Positions 5,288-5,406 of a stretch of DNA of 5,406 nt are shown here, in pieces. Made by a program: the position numbers and the translations under genes. The DNA comes from Bog-950 sp035299425. GTDB lineage: Bacteria; Bacteroidota; Bacteroidia; Chitinophagales; LD1. The notes under the pieces are model-generated. The model did no database searches and had not been told where the DNA came from. It worked only from the letters and a program-made list of their open reading frames with translations. The stretch covers positions 1 through 5,406 of the forward strand of contig DATGWP010000140.1 in NCBI GenBank assembly GCA_035299425.1. Reading direction: 5' to 3'. Each line of letters starts with the position of its first letter. Positions within the stretch are counted from its first letter, which is position 1.

Positions 5288-5406
5288 CTAGCTAGTAGGC
5301 AGGTTGCTAGCGTTAAGCTTACTCTTAAGATAATTGCCTGCAACGCCTAATACTTCTGCTGGTGTTTTAGCACCATCGAGACCCTGAGCGTTTACAATAT
5401 CATTGC
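5288..5406 (-). CDS. C-terminal fragment of an upstream gene, probably a second ferritin-like protein
   Basis: The minus strand is open from the right edge to a TAG at 5288-5290, giving the last 38 residues of a protein. The visible tail includes TPAEVLGVAGNYLKSKL and ends NLPTS. The part TxAxVLxxA aligns with TQAQVLDIA in the tail of the next gene, suggesting a paralogue. Bacteroidota often carry two adjacent ferritin-like genes of this type, and the 41 bp gap and shared strand fit one transcript. The fragment is too short to show any iron ligand, so the family call rests on tail similarity and context. The gap 5247-5287 is AT-rich and has only a one-mismatch -7 box (TCAATTTG, minus strand), which suggests no strong separate promoter. 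Confidence 0.55.
   Translation of the reverse strand, partial: NDIVNAQGLDGAKTPAEVLGVAGNYLKSKLNASNLPTS

Noticed and set aside
5287..5296. 10 bp perfect palindrome ACTAGCTAGT
   Set aside because: It overlaps the last codons and stop of the partial gene and has no loop, T tract or second copy. It is most likely chance in an AT-rich gene end.

Overview
The window most likely comes from the chromosome of a Bacteroidota bacterium, probably a sphingolipid-making soil or freshwater lineage such as Chitinophagaceae or Sphingobacteriaceae. This is inferred from four things: a Bacteroidota-type HMG-CoA lyase-like protein, a pair of secreted-type ferritin-like proteins, A-rich leaders without Shine-Dalgarno sequences, and a well-formed Bacteroidota promoter (TTG, 17 bp, TATATTTG) ahead of one gene. 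Gene density is high and codon use looks even throughout. I see no transposase, integrase, tRNA, rRNA or CRISPR array.

Layout. Positions 1-829 (minus) hold an almost complete alkaline-ceramidase-like (CREST family) seven-helix membrane hydrolase whose last residues run off the left edge. It is easily missed because no stop codon falls inside the window. Divergent from it, 990-1865 (plus) encodes an HMG-CoA lyase family enzyme with a GTG start. A 150 bp gap follows with degenerate short repeats and a promoter, then a seven-helix membrane protein of unknown function (2016-2738, plus). Tail to tail with that gene is a minus-strand pair separated by 5 bp: a lipoprotein purple acid phosphatase (3046-3990) followed by a thiamine-binding MTH1187/YqgV protein (2747-3040). 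Divergent from the phosphatase is a small antibiotic-biosynthesis-monooxygenase-fold protein (4072-4359, plus). A strong hairpin terminator separates it from a minus-strand ferritin-like gene (4431-5246). The C-terminal tail of another gene (5288-5406), probably its ferritin-like partner, precedes that on the same strand and runs off the right edge.

How the genes relate. Three physical linkages are supported: phosphatase with thiamine-binding protein, the two ferritin-like genes, and the shared terminator between the converging monooxygenase-fold and ferritin genes. A salvage role for the phosphatase pair (extracellular thiamine phosphates to thiamine) is conceivable but speculative. I find no defence, mobile or otherwise clearly new multi-gene system. 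The least understood item is the 240-residue membrane protein. The ceramidase-like protein is notable because its zinc site is intact while its equivalent of the calcium site is altered.
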